Positions 35,566 through 44,302 are shown, counted from the stretch's first letter. The stretch is DNA of 64,000 nt from Shimia aestuarii (GCF_900114635.1 NZ_FOTQ01000001.1:620001-684000); one strand, 5' to 3'. The notes: generated by a model not told the origin, from the letters alone. Translations and numbers: made by a program.

Positions 35566-35685
35566 ATGCTAGACTTGGAACAACTGATGCGGGAAGAGGC
35601 GCGGGCCATAATCCGTGAACAACTTCGGCAGAACGATTGCAAATCCGTGTACACCGGTTCGATTCCGGTACTCGCCTCCAAATAA
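35566..35685 (+). CDS. Micro-ORF running into attR (39 aa)
   Basis: The ATG at 35566 gives a charged helix (LDLEQLMREEARAIIREQLR) whose last 15 residues are encoded by the attachment repeat and the first chromosomal bases. After excision the C-terminus would change. There is no strong ribosome site, although AGAGG lies 13 bases upstream. It may be the 5' part of a larger gene in the circular form; the joined frame passes from this N-terminus through the att core into the integrase frame. Confidence 0.35.
   Translation: MLDLEQLMREEARAIIREQLRQNDCKSVYTGSIPVLASK
35635..35681. repeat. Right attachment repeat (attR)
   Basis: A perfect 47-bp copy of the tRNA-Cys 3' half (22103-22149), including TTCGATTCC and CCA. 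It lacks the 5' half of a tRNA and is therefore an att remnant, not a gene. Confidence 0.93.
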
Positions 35686-35909
35686 AAAATGACTTAGACG
35701 ACTTTCAGCCGAGCGGCCATCGCGCGTCTAAACGTTTGTCTAAACATTCTGTTTTTATTCTGTTCCATTTTGCGAGTCCGCAACACGCTACCGCCGAGAC
35801 CAAATCCGGGGGTAATTAATGTGTTTCTGGATACCGCTTTTTTGCCGCTGAAGGCATGAACCTTCCGCAGCACCGCAGGCAGTAGCGGGTGTCTAACGTC
35901 AGACATGCG
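35682..35909. other. Short non-coding stretch between attR and IS3 remnant
   Basis: The 228 bases are less GC-rich than the core genes. They hold AAACGTTTGTCTAAACATTC-type repeats and a weak reverse frame with no recognisable product. Confidence 0.4.
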
Positions 35910-36953
35910 TGACCTGAGCCCCAAGTTTCCTCCGCCTAGTGGAGAGTCCTTGGGGTTTGTGTGATGGCCTTACGCGGCCAGTTGTCCATGTTTGTATTCT
36001 CAGAAAATTATCTTGGCGTCAGACTTCCCAACGCCGAGTCTGGTCTGTGATTGTTGTAATCCTCCTGCCACGGCTTCAGAGTTTCCCGAGGTTCGGCCAG
36101 TGAGCTAAAGAGCGTTTCATTGAGGCATTCATCGCGCAGCTTGCCGTTGAGACTTTCCATGAACGCGTTCTGGGTAGTTTTCCCGGTGCGATGTAATGCC
36201 AGTCGATCCCGGTGTTTTGCACCCTTCAAATGGTAGGCATGCTGGTGAACTCGTAGCCACTGTCAGACAGGATCGTTCCCGGAATTCCGTGCTCAGCGAT
36301 AACCCGGTTCAGTTTCAGCGTGACCCGCAGCCCATACAGAGACGTGTCGGCACCAGGGCCAAGTTCTCGCGACAGATGCGCCTGAGCTTCTTGTGGTTCC
36401 CCTCGAAGCCCTCGCGCCGGACCATCACGTGGATTCGGCGATGACCAAACCGGCGGCGCTCCTTCGATACGCGCTTGATGGCATCCCGCAGATTGCCATC
36501 CTCCGACTGGCGCGATCGATATCGCACCGTCGAGCGTTCCACGCTCAATGCAGCGCACGCCCGACGCTGGCTCGCCAGGTGGACTTTCATCAGATGCGCC
36601 ACCGTTTGCGCTTGGCATCGGGTGTCACCACTTTTGCGCGTTAACATCCCTAAGCATCGCGTTGTCGGGAATCTGTTCGGCCATCATCTTCGCCAAATTC
36701 GCGTTTTCGGCCTCCAGCGCCCTCAGCGGTTTTGCATCGGCGACCTCCACGCCGCCTTATTTGCGTCGCCATTTGTAGAACGTCGCGCCGCTGATCCCGT
36801 GTTTGAGGCACAGCTCACCGGTCGGCAAGCCCGCTTGGCGCTCCTTCAAAACGCCATTAAGTGCTTCGCTGAAACGGCTTCTCTTCATCGTCCGTCTCCT
36901 CAGTTGGAGAACAGGCTAACCACAAATCGAGGGCTTTTCAGGGGAGAAGGTCA
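35910..36953 (-). mobile_element. Degenerate IS3-family insertion sequence
   Basis: Imperfect terminal inverted repeats are visible: TGACCTGAGCCCCAAGTTT at 35910 and, on the other strand, TGACCTTCTCCCCTGAAAA ending at 36953. At 1044 bp the element is shorter than intact relatives. No target duplication is seen next to the ends. It separates the element at tRNA-Cys from the polysaccharide locus. Confidence 0.7.
36008..36888 (-). pseudogene. IS3 transposase OrfA/OrfB remnants
   Basis: OrfA begins at 36888 (MKRSRFSEALNGVLKERQAG, then ISGATFYKWRRK) and hits a stop before its usual end. OrfB pieces follow in different frames: ACAALSVERSTVRYRSRQ, RFGHRRIHVMVRREGFEGNH, the DDE-region piece GIPGTILSDSGYEFTS, and TTQNAFMESLNGKLRDECLN ending in NNHRPDSALGSLTPR. 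Several frameshifts and a loss of the first catalytic part show that it is inactive. Confidence 0.85.
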
Positions 36954-37098
36954 ATCCGGTGCCGAAGCTAGCGCTACGTTGACCCTTGCCAAACGACAAC
37001 CCTTCTAGCGGCTTCATGGTGCGCAAAATGAAATGAGATTGGCAAGCCGCCCCTGCGATTCGCTTAAGTCTGCATACGACGCACGACACAAGTGTTAC

Positions 37099-37626
37099 TT
37101 AAACACTCTCCACGTCGTCAGTAGCCAGAACAGCCCTGGTGTAGCGCCCCATGAACTGCAGAAGAACGTGGATGCGCCCCCGTTCCGGGACAGCTTCAAT
37201 CTCTGCAAGATTATCCGCCAAAGGTCCGGTGATTACTCTCACCCTGTTGCCAACCTCAAGTTCGGCTGGTTGGTTCAGCTCTCCATTGAAGCGGAAACGA
37301 ACCTTTAAAGCCGCAACAAGGTCGGGATCAACTCTTGTTGGGCGCCCCGCTTCAAGTGCAACTATTCTTGCGACACCATAAGTGGAATTGATAGACCGCC
37401 AATGCATCTGACTAAGCGGCACCTTGACGAATAAGTACCCCGGGAAAAGCGGCTTTCGCACTCTGTCCCATCGCCCAGCGCGACGGCGCGTCTCCTCACG
37501 CATCGGCATGAAGCTCTCATAACCTTGCCGAGCAAGGTTTGTCACTGCGCGCTCTAATCCACCTGGCTTAAGCTGAGCAAGAAACCAAGGTTCATTATGG
37601 TTTTCAGAAACTGCTCCACCAGCCAT
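37099..37626 (-). CDS. NusG/RfaH-like transcription antiterminator
   Basis: The 175-residue protein has an NGN domain (PWFLAQLKPGGLERAVTNLA; RKPLFPGYLFVKV) and a C-terminal KOW-type part (GNRVRVITGPLADNLAEIEA). Specialised NusG paralogues of this kind allow RNA polymerase through long polysaccharide operons. It is the last gene of the locus, four bases after the sugar transferase on the same strand; the downstream operon it might serve is cut off by the IS3 remnant and the integrated element. Confidence 0.83.
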   Translation of the reverse strand: MAGGAVSENHNEPWFLAQLKPGGLERAVTNLARQGYESFMPMREETRRRAGRWDRVRKPLFPGYLFVKVPLSQMHWRSINSTYGVARIVALEAGRPTRVDPDLVAALKVRFRFNGELNQPAELEVGNRVRVITGPLADNLAEIEAVPERGRIHVLLQFMGRYTRAVLATDDVESV

Positions 37627-37629
37627 GGC

Positions 37630-38325
37630 TTACCGTTGACCGAAGCCCGAGAAGACAACCACAAAAGTCAAAGAGATCACATACAGTTCCATACGGAGAC
37701 TGGAGTTTTTGATGTAAAAAGTGTCATAACGCGCCTTGCGCGCCACTGCACGCCTGTTGTCGGCATAGCCTCCGCGCACTTGTGCTAACCCCGTGATGCC
37801 GGGACGCACGGTAAAACGTTTGCAATAATGTGGCACGCCCGCAATGTACTCGCAGGCATGATCGAAAGCGTCAGGTCGCGGCCCCACAAGGCTCATATCA
37901 CCCGAAAAAATATTTAGGATGTTCGGCAACTCGTCGAGCTTTGTCCGGCGCAACATGCGGCCGAGCGGTGTGATACGGTGCGTGTCAAGCGGCGCATCGG
38001 CCGCGCGTACGGACACGCCGTTTTCCGTCATTGTCCGGAACTTCCACATGGTGAATGGTTTTCCACCCCGCCCCATCCTTACTTGGCGAAAGAAAACCGG
38101 GCCACGGTTCCACAGAGGGTTCACCAAAAAAAGTATGGCAGTGATTACCAAAAAGGTAGGAAAAACCAGGATAGCGAATATCCAGTCCAACGCACGCTTA
38201 GCAACAAAAAATCCATTGTAGCCGTGGAGCAAGTTTTCACGTTCGATGGAAGCTTTCCGAACCGCGGAAATAGATGCTTCGGTAGGAACGGCTTGGCCGT
38301 ACAATGCAGCGGCTTCTATTTTCAA
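37630..38325 (-). CDS. Undecaprenyl-phosphate sugar phosphotransferase (priming)
   Basis: The 231-residue protein has one N-terminal membrane hairpin (LDWIFAILVFPTFLVITAIL) and the bacterial sugar transferase catalytic region: FRQVRMGRGGKPFTMWKFRT, RRTKLDELPNILNIFSGDMS, LVGPRP and RPGITGLAQVRG. It starts polysaccharide repeat synthesis by moving a sugar-1-phosphate to the lipid carrier. It lacks the large N-terminal domain of WcaJ-type enzymes and so is the short form. Confidence 0.9.
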   Translation of the reverse strand: MKIEAAALYGQAVPTEASISAVRKASIERENLLHGYNGFFVAKRALDWIFAILVFPTFLVITAILFLVNPLWNRGPVFFRQVRMGRGGKPFTMWKFRTMTENGVSVRAADAPLDTHRITPLGRMLRRTKLDELPNILNIFSGDMSLVGPRPDAFDHACEYIAGVPHYCKRFTVRPGITGLAQVRGGYADNRRAVARKARYDTFYIKNSSLRMELYVISLTFVVVFSGFGQR

Positions 38326-38791
38326 AACTGACCCCCCCCAAAGGAAGCAAAAAAAAATTTTACTGCCAACCGAACCTCAACTCCGAGGCACGTCTCAAAG
38401 ACTCAGATATTATTCTTTTGTTAATCCTCTTGTTATTAGCAGATGTAATCAAGTGATTTGAAGTAACAATTTGTAAACCAGCAACAAAGTGCACCCAGGT
38501 GCGGGTATTGACCCCGACGCGAAAACAATTGCACCCGCATTACGTCAATTGGAGATGTGTTTGTGCGGCACGAGTCGGACCCGCTCGTGCGAATCGGCAT
38601 ATCACAGTCTTGGGCTTTCCCGTCTCATAGGTTCATCGAACTCGTGGGATGACGACCAGGTTTGAATTATGTAGCCGAGTTTCTCGGTTGTGCTCAGGTT
38701 TCTCGCCGAGCAAGAATCAAACATTAACCACCCGGGAAAACACAACTAACTCCAGGAACATTGTGTCTCACATTGACCTGAAATTTGCGGG
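38326..38791. promoter_or_regulatory. AT-rich intergenic region before the sugar transferase
   Basis: About 465 bases without a gene, including A-runs near 38349 and a region rich in TATT around 38410. It probably contains the promoter for the sugar transferase/NusG-like pair. I see no clear JUMPstart/ops element. Confidence 0.45.
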
Positions 38792-39595
38792 TTATGTGGT
38801 CCGCTTGTCGTGGCGATAGGCATTCAAAACCACACCAAGAACATTAGTTTGCTCGGCGACCTCGCGCTGGCAATGCTCGAATTGACTGTAAGTCGTTGAA
38901 TCAGAGCGGACCACAATCAATGCGCAATCCGCGTTCTTAAGGAATGCCCGCGTGTCATCGTTCACAAGTACCGAAGGAAGATCATAGATCATGACATCTG
39001 GCTCATACGCATCTTGGATCGAAGTCAACTTCTCCGCGGTATCTTCGGCCAACAGTATTCGTGTCGGGTCAGTTTCAGGATGCAAGGACATGGAAACAGC
39101 GACGTTGTCACCATAGCGCAAGGCTTGCTCTTCGAAGGAAACAGCCCCTGTCAACATCTCGCCAATCAAATAAGGCGGCTGAGTTTCGAAAAAGGCATGC
39201 ACAGAAGGGTCGCGAAGATCCAAGTCAAAGAGCATAGCACGCAGGTCTCTCTGACGTCCAAGCCCAAGCGCAAGGTTGCATGCCGTCGTGGTCTTACCGG
39301 ACTGGGGCATTGGCGATGTAATTGCCAGTCGCTTCCAGCCGTTTTGACGCATCTGCAAAAGTGCCTTGGTGCGCAGAATGTCAAACGGTGTCGCTTCTTT
39401 GCGCGCATGCCGGGTCACAACTCGATGCCGTATTAGATCCGCATCTTTCGCGTCGAAGGAGGTTAGCGCCTGCCAGCGCGCATCGACACCGGACGGTTGT
39501 GTTTCCTTGGCAACCGGCTTGACCTCCACTCCTGGGTCAGTGCGCTCGCGTCGGGAGTTACGGGCCTTGTCAAGGGCTGCTTGCAGTTTTTCCAC
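38792..39595 (-). CDS. BY-kinase / CpsD-CapB tyrosine kinase
   Basis: A GTG start at 39595, with GGGAG about ten bases upstream, gives 267 residues beginning with EKLQAALDKARNSRRER. A TTG at 39655 would lengthen it. Walker A' is SPMPQSGKTTTACNLALGLG, Walker B-type motifs are LFDLDLRDPS and VMIYDLPSVL. The C-terminus (LNAYRHDKRTT) lacks a tyrosine-rich tail; only one tyrosine is present. With the Wzz-like protein upstream it forms the usual split chain-length control pair for exopolysaccharide export. Confidence 0.85.
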   Translation of the reverse strand: MEKLQAALDKARNSRRERTDPGVEVKPVAKETQPSGVDARWQALTSFDAKDADLIRHRVVTRHARKEATPFDILRTKALLQMRQNGWKRLAITSPMPQSGKTTTACNLALGLGRQRDLRAMLFDLDLRDPSVHAFFETQPPYLIGEMLTGAVSFEEQALRYGDNVAVSMSLHPETDPTRILLAEDTAEKLTSIQDAYEPDVMIYDLPSVLVNDDTRAFLKNADCALIVVRSDSTTYSQFEHCQREVAEQTNVLGVVLNAYRHDKRTT

Positions 39596-39617
39596 AGGGC
39601 TTAATCTCCCGATTCGT

Positions 39618-41165
39618 CTACCCAAGCCCGAGCTTGGACAGGCTCTTTTGCACAATCAACTCTAAAGGAAGATAATGTGTATCGATATACCAGAGTACCG
39701 CCGGCACCCCGATCAACACGGCGACCAATGTCACCACAAGCGCACCGCGACGCACAGCTTTCTCCATCCGGCTTTCGATATATGGAATCGTCACAAGCGG
39801 CGATATGTTGAAGCGCTCAGAAAGTTCCGAAGGTCTCCGAATGACCCAATTCAAAAGCTCTAACACGACAAAGTACCCCACGGCCAAGCCGAAGCCGAAA
39901 AAGATACCAATGGCCGCAATCAAGGGGCGATTGGGCCCACTGGGTACCTGTGGCACACTGGCGTTCTCGATCACGTTGATCCGCTGACCTTGTGCGGTGG
40001 ACTCAATACGTTCACTCATGCGCGCCAAATTCAGATTGGATACCGCCGAACCGTATCGTGTTTGGAGAATTTGATAATCACGCTCCAGCTCCGCAAGTCG
40101 GATCGCATTGACTGCGCTTCTGGAGATGTTTTTTCTTAGCTCTTCGAGCTCGTCCTCCGTTGCCTCAATCTGGTCTCGAATCACCTTGATTTTGCCGTCG
40201 GCGTCTTTCAACGCGGCATCATAAAGCGTTTTTATGTCTTCACTTTCTTCGGCTGTCCCATCAACCGAATTCCGCGCGGCAACAATCGCTTCCAACCTCT
40301 TGATCCGATCCTTCAGTCGAATAATCCTGGGATTGCTTTCGCCATAAGATTCTCTCAGGCGCTCAAGCTCCGCTTTACCAATAACCAGCTCTTCTTCATA
40401 AGCGCTACGGGCGTTTTCAGCGGGTTTTCTTGGATTTTCAAAGTTGAGCTTGATTTGTTCTCGTCGCTGCTCCGCTACTGCAAGCTCTTTCGCCAGCTGA
40501 TCAAGACGTTCCTGGAGACTGTTCTCGCGCCCAAGTCGGAAAGCTTGGTCTTGGGGCAGAGCTTTGGCATTCTCACTCTTGAAGTTGGCAATTTCCACGC
40601 TTTTTCGGCTGAGCTCGTCATTTAGCCGCTCGACCTCATGTTCAAAAAACTCCAACGTGCTCTCAGCGCGAGAAGCCCTAAATTTGGAGTTTTCCTCCAA
40701 TACCAAGGTGACGTATTCATTCACAACGCTCGCGGCAATCTGTCCAGTACGCGCCTCGAAACTTATCGTCATCATTATTGAGCTATCACCCCGACCACCT
40801 TCTCGACCGCCGCGCCGACGAATTTTTGTCGCCTCCTTCATCTTCGCGTTGACGTTGTCGGGTTCCATCGCGTCCATATCTTCGAACACGTCAAAACGGT
40901 TAGCGATGTCGATCAAATTCGCACGGGTCATCAAACGCTGCTCAATAACTTCGAGCTGCTGAGCAGCGCTGGACTGCACTACAGAGGAAACCATGCTGTC
41001 GGGAATATGCGACGCCTCCAGCAATAGCCGTGCGGACGTCATGTAGGTTTCAGGTAACTTCAGAGCTGCGACGATACCCAGCGACGAAAACAGCAGTACG
41101 AATAATGCCATCACCGGGAGGCGCCTCAGGAATATGGCCCAGTAGAAACTTAGGTCAAAGTTCAT
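39618..41165 (-). CDS. Wzz/GumC-type polysaccharide chain-length protein
   Basis: The 515-residue inner-membrane protein has an N-terminal membrane segment (RRLPVMALFVLLFSSLGIVA), a long periplasmic coiled coil (LNDELSRKSVEIANFKSENA; LQERLDQLAKELAVAEQRRE), a proline-rich PQVPSGPNRP before the second membrane segment and a third hydrophobic segment near the end (GALVVTLVAVLIGVPAVLWY). It resembles the XrtA-associated chain-length proteins. Its start overlaps the ATPase gene stop (ATGA). Confidence 0.87.
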   Translation of the reverse strand: MNFDLSFYWAIFLRRLPVMALFVLLFSSLGIVAALKLPETYMTSARLLLEASHIPDSMVSSVVQSSAAQQLEVIEQRLMTRANLIDIANRFDVFEDMDAMEPDNVNAKMKEATKIRRRGGREGGRGDSSIMMTISFEARTGQIAASVVNEYVTLVLEENSKFRASRAESTLEFFEHEVERLNDELSRKSVEIANFKSENAKALPQDQAFRLGRENSLQERLDQLAKELAVAEQRREQIKLNFENPRKPAENARSAYEEELVIGKAELERLRESYGESNPRIIRLKDRIKRLEAIVAARNSVDGTAEESEDIKTLYDAALKDADGKIKVIRDQIEATEDELEELRKNISRSAVNAIRLAELERDYQILQTRYGSAVSNLNLARMSERIESTAQGQRINVIENASVPQVPSGPNRPLIAAIGIFFGFGLAVGYFVVLELLNWVIRRPSELSERFNISPLVTIPYIESRMEKAVRRGALVVTLVAVLIGVPAVLWYIDTHYLPLELIVQKSLSKLGLG

Positions 41166-42043
41166 TCAGCGGCCTTTCCCACATTATCAATTCGCTCAGT
41201 CAAAACCAAAGGCTCTTTGGACGACTTCAGGATCAGCCCGTCTTGGATCAACTCCTTGATCGTGCCCACGCCAACCTCTTTTTCTCCTGCAGTGGAAGCA
41301 TAAACAAGAGCGAGATCACACAACTTGTTGACTACTCTCGGGATTCCTTCAGATTCGTTGTAGATATGGCGTATGGTCTCGAGGGTGAATTCCTTGCCGG
41401 TCCCGCCCGCGTGCTTCAACCGATGAATGACATAATTCACAGTGGTGTCTAAGTCCATTGGCTCCAAATGGTAGGTCGCCGTTACGCGTTGTGCAAATTG
41501 GCGCAGCTCTGGCTTGCGGACCATAACGCGTAATTCAGGTTGACCGACAAGGATGATTTGCAGCAGCTCGTCCTTGCCGGAGTTGATATTTGTGAGCATT
41601 CGCAATTCTTCCAAGGTATCGATGCCCAAGTTCTGCGCCTCGTCAACAATCAGAGCCACATGTCGGCCGGCCGCGTACTCCGCCAACACGAAATCTTGGA
41701 ACCGCTGAAAGAGGTCCACGTAGTCGCCATCGTTTGGTACATCCAAATCAAACGCGCCTAGAACCCAACGGAGCAAGTCGCCACGATCGCCGCGGGCGTT
41801 CGAAATCAGCCCAACGGTCACATCATTCTCGAGATTGCGCAGAAGTTGCTGAATCAACGTGGTCTTGCCCGTCCCGACCTCGCCGGAGACTAGCGTAAGA
41901 GGCGCCCTTGTTACGATACCGTATTCAAGCACTGAAATAGCCCTGGCGTGTGCCTTGGACCAGAACAGAAAGTCCGGATCAGGCGATAGAGAAAATGGTC
42001 TCTCGCGAAATCCGAAATAGTCGTTGTACAGGGCAGCACCCAT
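41162..42043 (-). CDS. ExeA-like AAA ATPase of exosortase/EPS loci
   Basis: The 293-residue protein begins YNDYFGFRERPFSLSPDPDF, the typical start of the ExeA/XrtA-system ATPases. It has Walker A SGEVGTGKTTLIQQLL, Walker B VALIVDEAQNLG and the sensor-2-like EGIPRVVNKLCDLAL. In exosortase loci this gene stands next to Wzz and BY-kinase genes, as here. It is cytosolic and probably energises or regulates export. Confidence 0.85.
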   Translation of the reverse strand: MGAALYNDYFGFRERPFSLSPDPDFLFWSKAHARAISVLEYGIVTRAPLTLVSGEVGTGKTTLIQQLLRNLENDVTVGLISNARGDRGDLLRWVLGAFDLDVPNDGDYVDLFQRFQDFVLAEYAAGRHVALIVDEAQNLGIDTLEELRMLTNINSGKDELLQIILVGQPELRVMVRKPELRQFAQRVTATYHLEPMDLDTTVNYVIHRLKHAGGTGKEFTLETIRHIYNESEGIPRVVNKLCDLALVYASTAGEKEVGVGTIKELIQDGLILKSSKEPLVLTERIDNVGKAAE

Positions 42044-42209
42044 GCTTCACTCAACTCACTCAAACCAAGATGGCTAGAAATTCTTCATGCCATCCTAATG
42101 TCTATAGAATAGATGTCGAAAGCGCGAAACACACCCGGCGAAAATTTGCTACGAAAGATGCGCCCGTCCCACAGTACTGAGCCGGGCGCCTTCAATCGCC
42201 TAAATTACT

Positions 42210-43517
42210 CTAAGTAAAGATGAAACTGTCTGCAAGGACGGTACCATACCCCATGTCTTCCAATGCTGCGATGCTCATGTCGGACAGATAGTTGTCGTAA
42301 TTTAGTTGTCCGGTCATCAACTCATTTTTGAATGTTGCGTCGTCCCAGTGAACGCCAGCCGTCCCGGGTCCGCCCTCAGTTTCCACGGCGACGCCAAAGT
42401 CGGCCAAAGCATCGTGCATCGCGATGTCGGCAAAATCCCGGTTGTAGGCTGCGGTTGCGTTTGCGCCAGTAAACCTCAAGTCACCCCCAAAGTCCTCGAC
42501 CAATCCCATGTCGGACCATGTCGTTCCAAAACCCAACGCGTGCAACATTTCGTGCAGCATCAGATCTTCCCAAAGGCCAAGGGACTCAATCCTGTCCGTA
42601 TCCGAGGTATCAAACTTTATGTAGCCTGAACTTGGGAGAAGGCTGTCGCTGCGCAGGGTGTCATACCCTCCCCAACCCCAGTAACCATCTGTTCCATCGA
42701 TGTTTTCCAATGTTGCCGTAATAGAAATATCGTCGATGCCGTTGTGATCGGGAAGATCATCGGTGATCAAAGTACTGATCATCTCGGCGGCGTTTTCAAT
42801 TCCCTGGCGGAGCGTTTCGCTCCAAGTACCAACATACACGATCGCGATATTGTACCCTGTGGGGTTGTCCATGCCGCTGACGAAGTCGGGCTCGACCGGC
42901 GTCACACCGTCATCAGGCGGGGGCGTGACTACGCCGTCGTCGCCGGTTGTTCCATCGTCACTCTTGGTCTTACCCTTTCCCTTGCCACCTGTTCCGGAAT
43001 CGCTCCCATCGTCGGTGCCGCCTTTGCCGCCGCCAGACCAGGTTGGTTTTGCCCCCGCGCCCGTTAGAGGGCTGTCAGTGGCATCGTCGTGTTCACCCAG
43101 AGGACGAGCATATTTCCAAAGGTCAATCGGCGCATTGTTACCGGCGATTTCCAGGCCGGAAAAAGCATTCGAGGATTGATATGAATCGACCAGGACAAGA
43201 GGATCAGCCGCTTCAAATTTGGCAAACTCGCGCTTGTCCGCCTCAGATTCCGCCTCAGATGATGCAGGTGTGTCGCTGTCAAAAATGGTGCGGTCGCTAC
43301 TCAGGTGGTTGGTGTTGTCCGTTTCCTCAAGCTGCGGCTCATCTGAAGCCTGCACTTGCTCTAAGACTGGGCCGTCGCTGTCTGGGAGCAGCTCTGCCTT
43401 GCGATCCGTTGCACTGCTATCAAAAAAGGAAGCCACCAATTCTGCATCGAATTCAGGCGGAAGCAAATCCGCCAAAGGGGCACCTGGCCCCGCAAAGTCT
43501 CGCTTTTGCATGTCCAA
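42210..43517 (-). CDS. Leishmanolysin-like (M8) zinc metalloprotease
   Basis: The 435-residue protein has an acidic N-terminal 210 residues with Gly/Lys/Thr-rich low-complexity linkers, then a metzincin domain: H322-E323-x-x-H326 (LHEMLHALGFG), third ligand His390 (GVHWDD) and Met-turn ELMTG with Met401. The His-x62-His spacing and ELMTG favour M8 over M10. No N-terminal signal peptide is visible, so type I secretion or a CTERM-independent route is likely. It lies between the EPS genes and the VPLPA-CTERM genes. Confidence 0.8.
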   Translation of the reverse strand: MDMQKRDFAGPGAPLADLLPPEFDAELVASFFDSSATDRKAELLPDSDGPVLEQVQASDEPQLEETDNTNHLSSDRTIFDSDTPASSEAESEADKREFAKFEAADPLVLVDSYQSSNAFSGLEIAGNNAPIDLWKYARPLGEHDDATDSPLTGAGAKPTWSGGGKGGTDDGSDSGTGGKGKGKTKSDDGTTGDDGVVTPPPDDGVTPVEPDFVSGMDNPTGYNIAIVYVGTWSETLRQGIENAAEMISTLITDDLPDHNGIDDISITATLENIDGTDGYWGWGGYDTLRSDSLLPSSGYIKFDTSDTDRIESLGLWEDLMLHEMLHALGFGTTWSDMGLVEDFGGDLRFTGANATAAYNRDFADIAMHDALADFGVAVETEGGPGTAGVHWDDATFKNELMTGQLNYDNYLSDMSIAALEDMGYGTVLADSFIFT

Positions 43518-43567
43518 CTCACTCGTTTACGCCCCCGCGCCGGAGTAGCTTCTATGTGAGGTCCATG

Positions 43568-43597
43568 GCAAAAATAAGGCGCCCAAAAGGGCGCCCC
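43568..43597 (-). terminator. Intrinsic terminator after first VPLPA-CTERM gene
   Basis: On the reverse strand GGGCGCC, loop CTTTT, GGGCGCC is followed by TTATTTTTG. It lies 28 bases after the stop of the gene at 43625. Confidence 0.75.
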
Positions 43598-43624
43598 AAT
43601 TTCTGTAGGTTTTCAGGTTTACTG

Positions 43625-44302
43625 CTATGCCGATTTTCGGCGGCGAAGCTTCAGAAGCCCCCCAAGTCCAAAGGCCGAGAGAAGAAGGGGTAGTCCGGCA
43701 GGCAGCGGAATCACAGGGGGAGGTGTCACACCACCTCCAGGGTTGCCATTGCAGTTTACCGAGCATGTGTCGGTCAACTTCAGGCTACCGTCAGTGCCGC
43801 CATTGGCGTCTGTAACCCGCTGAAAGCGCGCACCAGCCGCGGTAAACGTCAACGGTGCAGAAGCCCAAAACACGATGTCTATGTCCACAAACTGACCCGG
43901 CTGAATACCTCCATTCGCATTGCCACCCTGACAGGAGCCCGACGAATCGCTACCAAAGCAAAAATCAAACGTTGTAGCATAGCCACCATCGCTTTCCGTT
44001 TTAGCTTCGAACGAACTGGTCGTGGTAATAGAAGAAATGGATGCAAATTCTGGATCAACCTGCAGCAGGAACCTTGTCAAGACGCTGGAGTCGTTCGATG
44101 TATTCGACAACCTCATTGAGTACGCGTACTTGCCAGCACCGGGGTCCGGGCTAATACGGTCAATCGAAAGCGTCCCCGAAGTGACAGAGGAGCCATACGT
44201 CGCTTCAGACCAACTGAACACAGTCGCCGCACTGGCAAGTGTGGAGCTGACGCTCAAAGCGCCGAAAGCGAGCATTGCTATCAAAGTTTTCGACATTCTC
44301 AT
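43625..44302 (-). CDS. VPLPA-CTERM sorted exported protein, copy 1
   Basis: The ATG at 44302 gives 225 residues with AGGA nine bases upstream. A signal peptide ends in ASA before ATVFSWSEATYG. A beta-rich secreted domain with cysteine pairs (FDFCFGSDSSGSCQGG; TDTCSVNCNG) follows, then a sorting tail: VIPLPAGLPLLLSAFGLGGL and LKLRRRKSA. Such tails are cut by exosortase D-type enzymes. It is a tandem paralogue of the gene at 44741. Confidence 0.9.
   Translation of the reverse strand: MRMSKTLIAMLAFGALSVSSTLASAATVFSWSEATYGSSVTSGTLSIDRISPDPGAGKYAYSMRLSNTSNDSSVLTRFLLQVDPEFASISSITTTSSFEAKTESDGGYATTFDFCFGSDSSGSCQGGNANGGIQPGQFVDIDIVFWASAPLTFTAAGARFQRVTDANGGTDGSLKLTDTCSVNCNGNPGGGVTPPPVIPLPAGLPLLLSAFGLGGLLKLRRRKSA

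Larger units (their letters stand above)
22103..35681. mobile_element. 13.5 kb tRNA-Cys-integrated element with capsid, tape measure and primase-helicase
   Basis: The two 47-bp copies bound an element of 13,532 bp (one att copy included). It holds an integrase on the plus strand; all other clear genes run on the minus strand from a ribbon-helix-helix gene at the right end through replication genes to virion genes. Neighbouring genes frequently overlap by ATGA, which argues for an intact, selected gene set. Only capsid and tape measure are recognisable structural genes. I found no terminase, portal, prohead protease, major tail, baseplate, lysis or repressor gene of classic type. A satellite or virion-encapsidated integrative element is the preferred reading; a deleted prophage is the alternative. 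Confidence 0.85.

Noticed and set aside
35635-35681. Second tRNA-Cys gene
   Set aside because: Only the 3' 47 bases are present; no acceptor 5' strand or D-arm precedes them, so it is an att copy.
35059-35685. 208-codon plus-strand gene at the right end of the element
   Set aside because: Most of it is antisense to the Dda-like helicase and RHH genes; only the last 39 codons from 35566 could be real.
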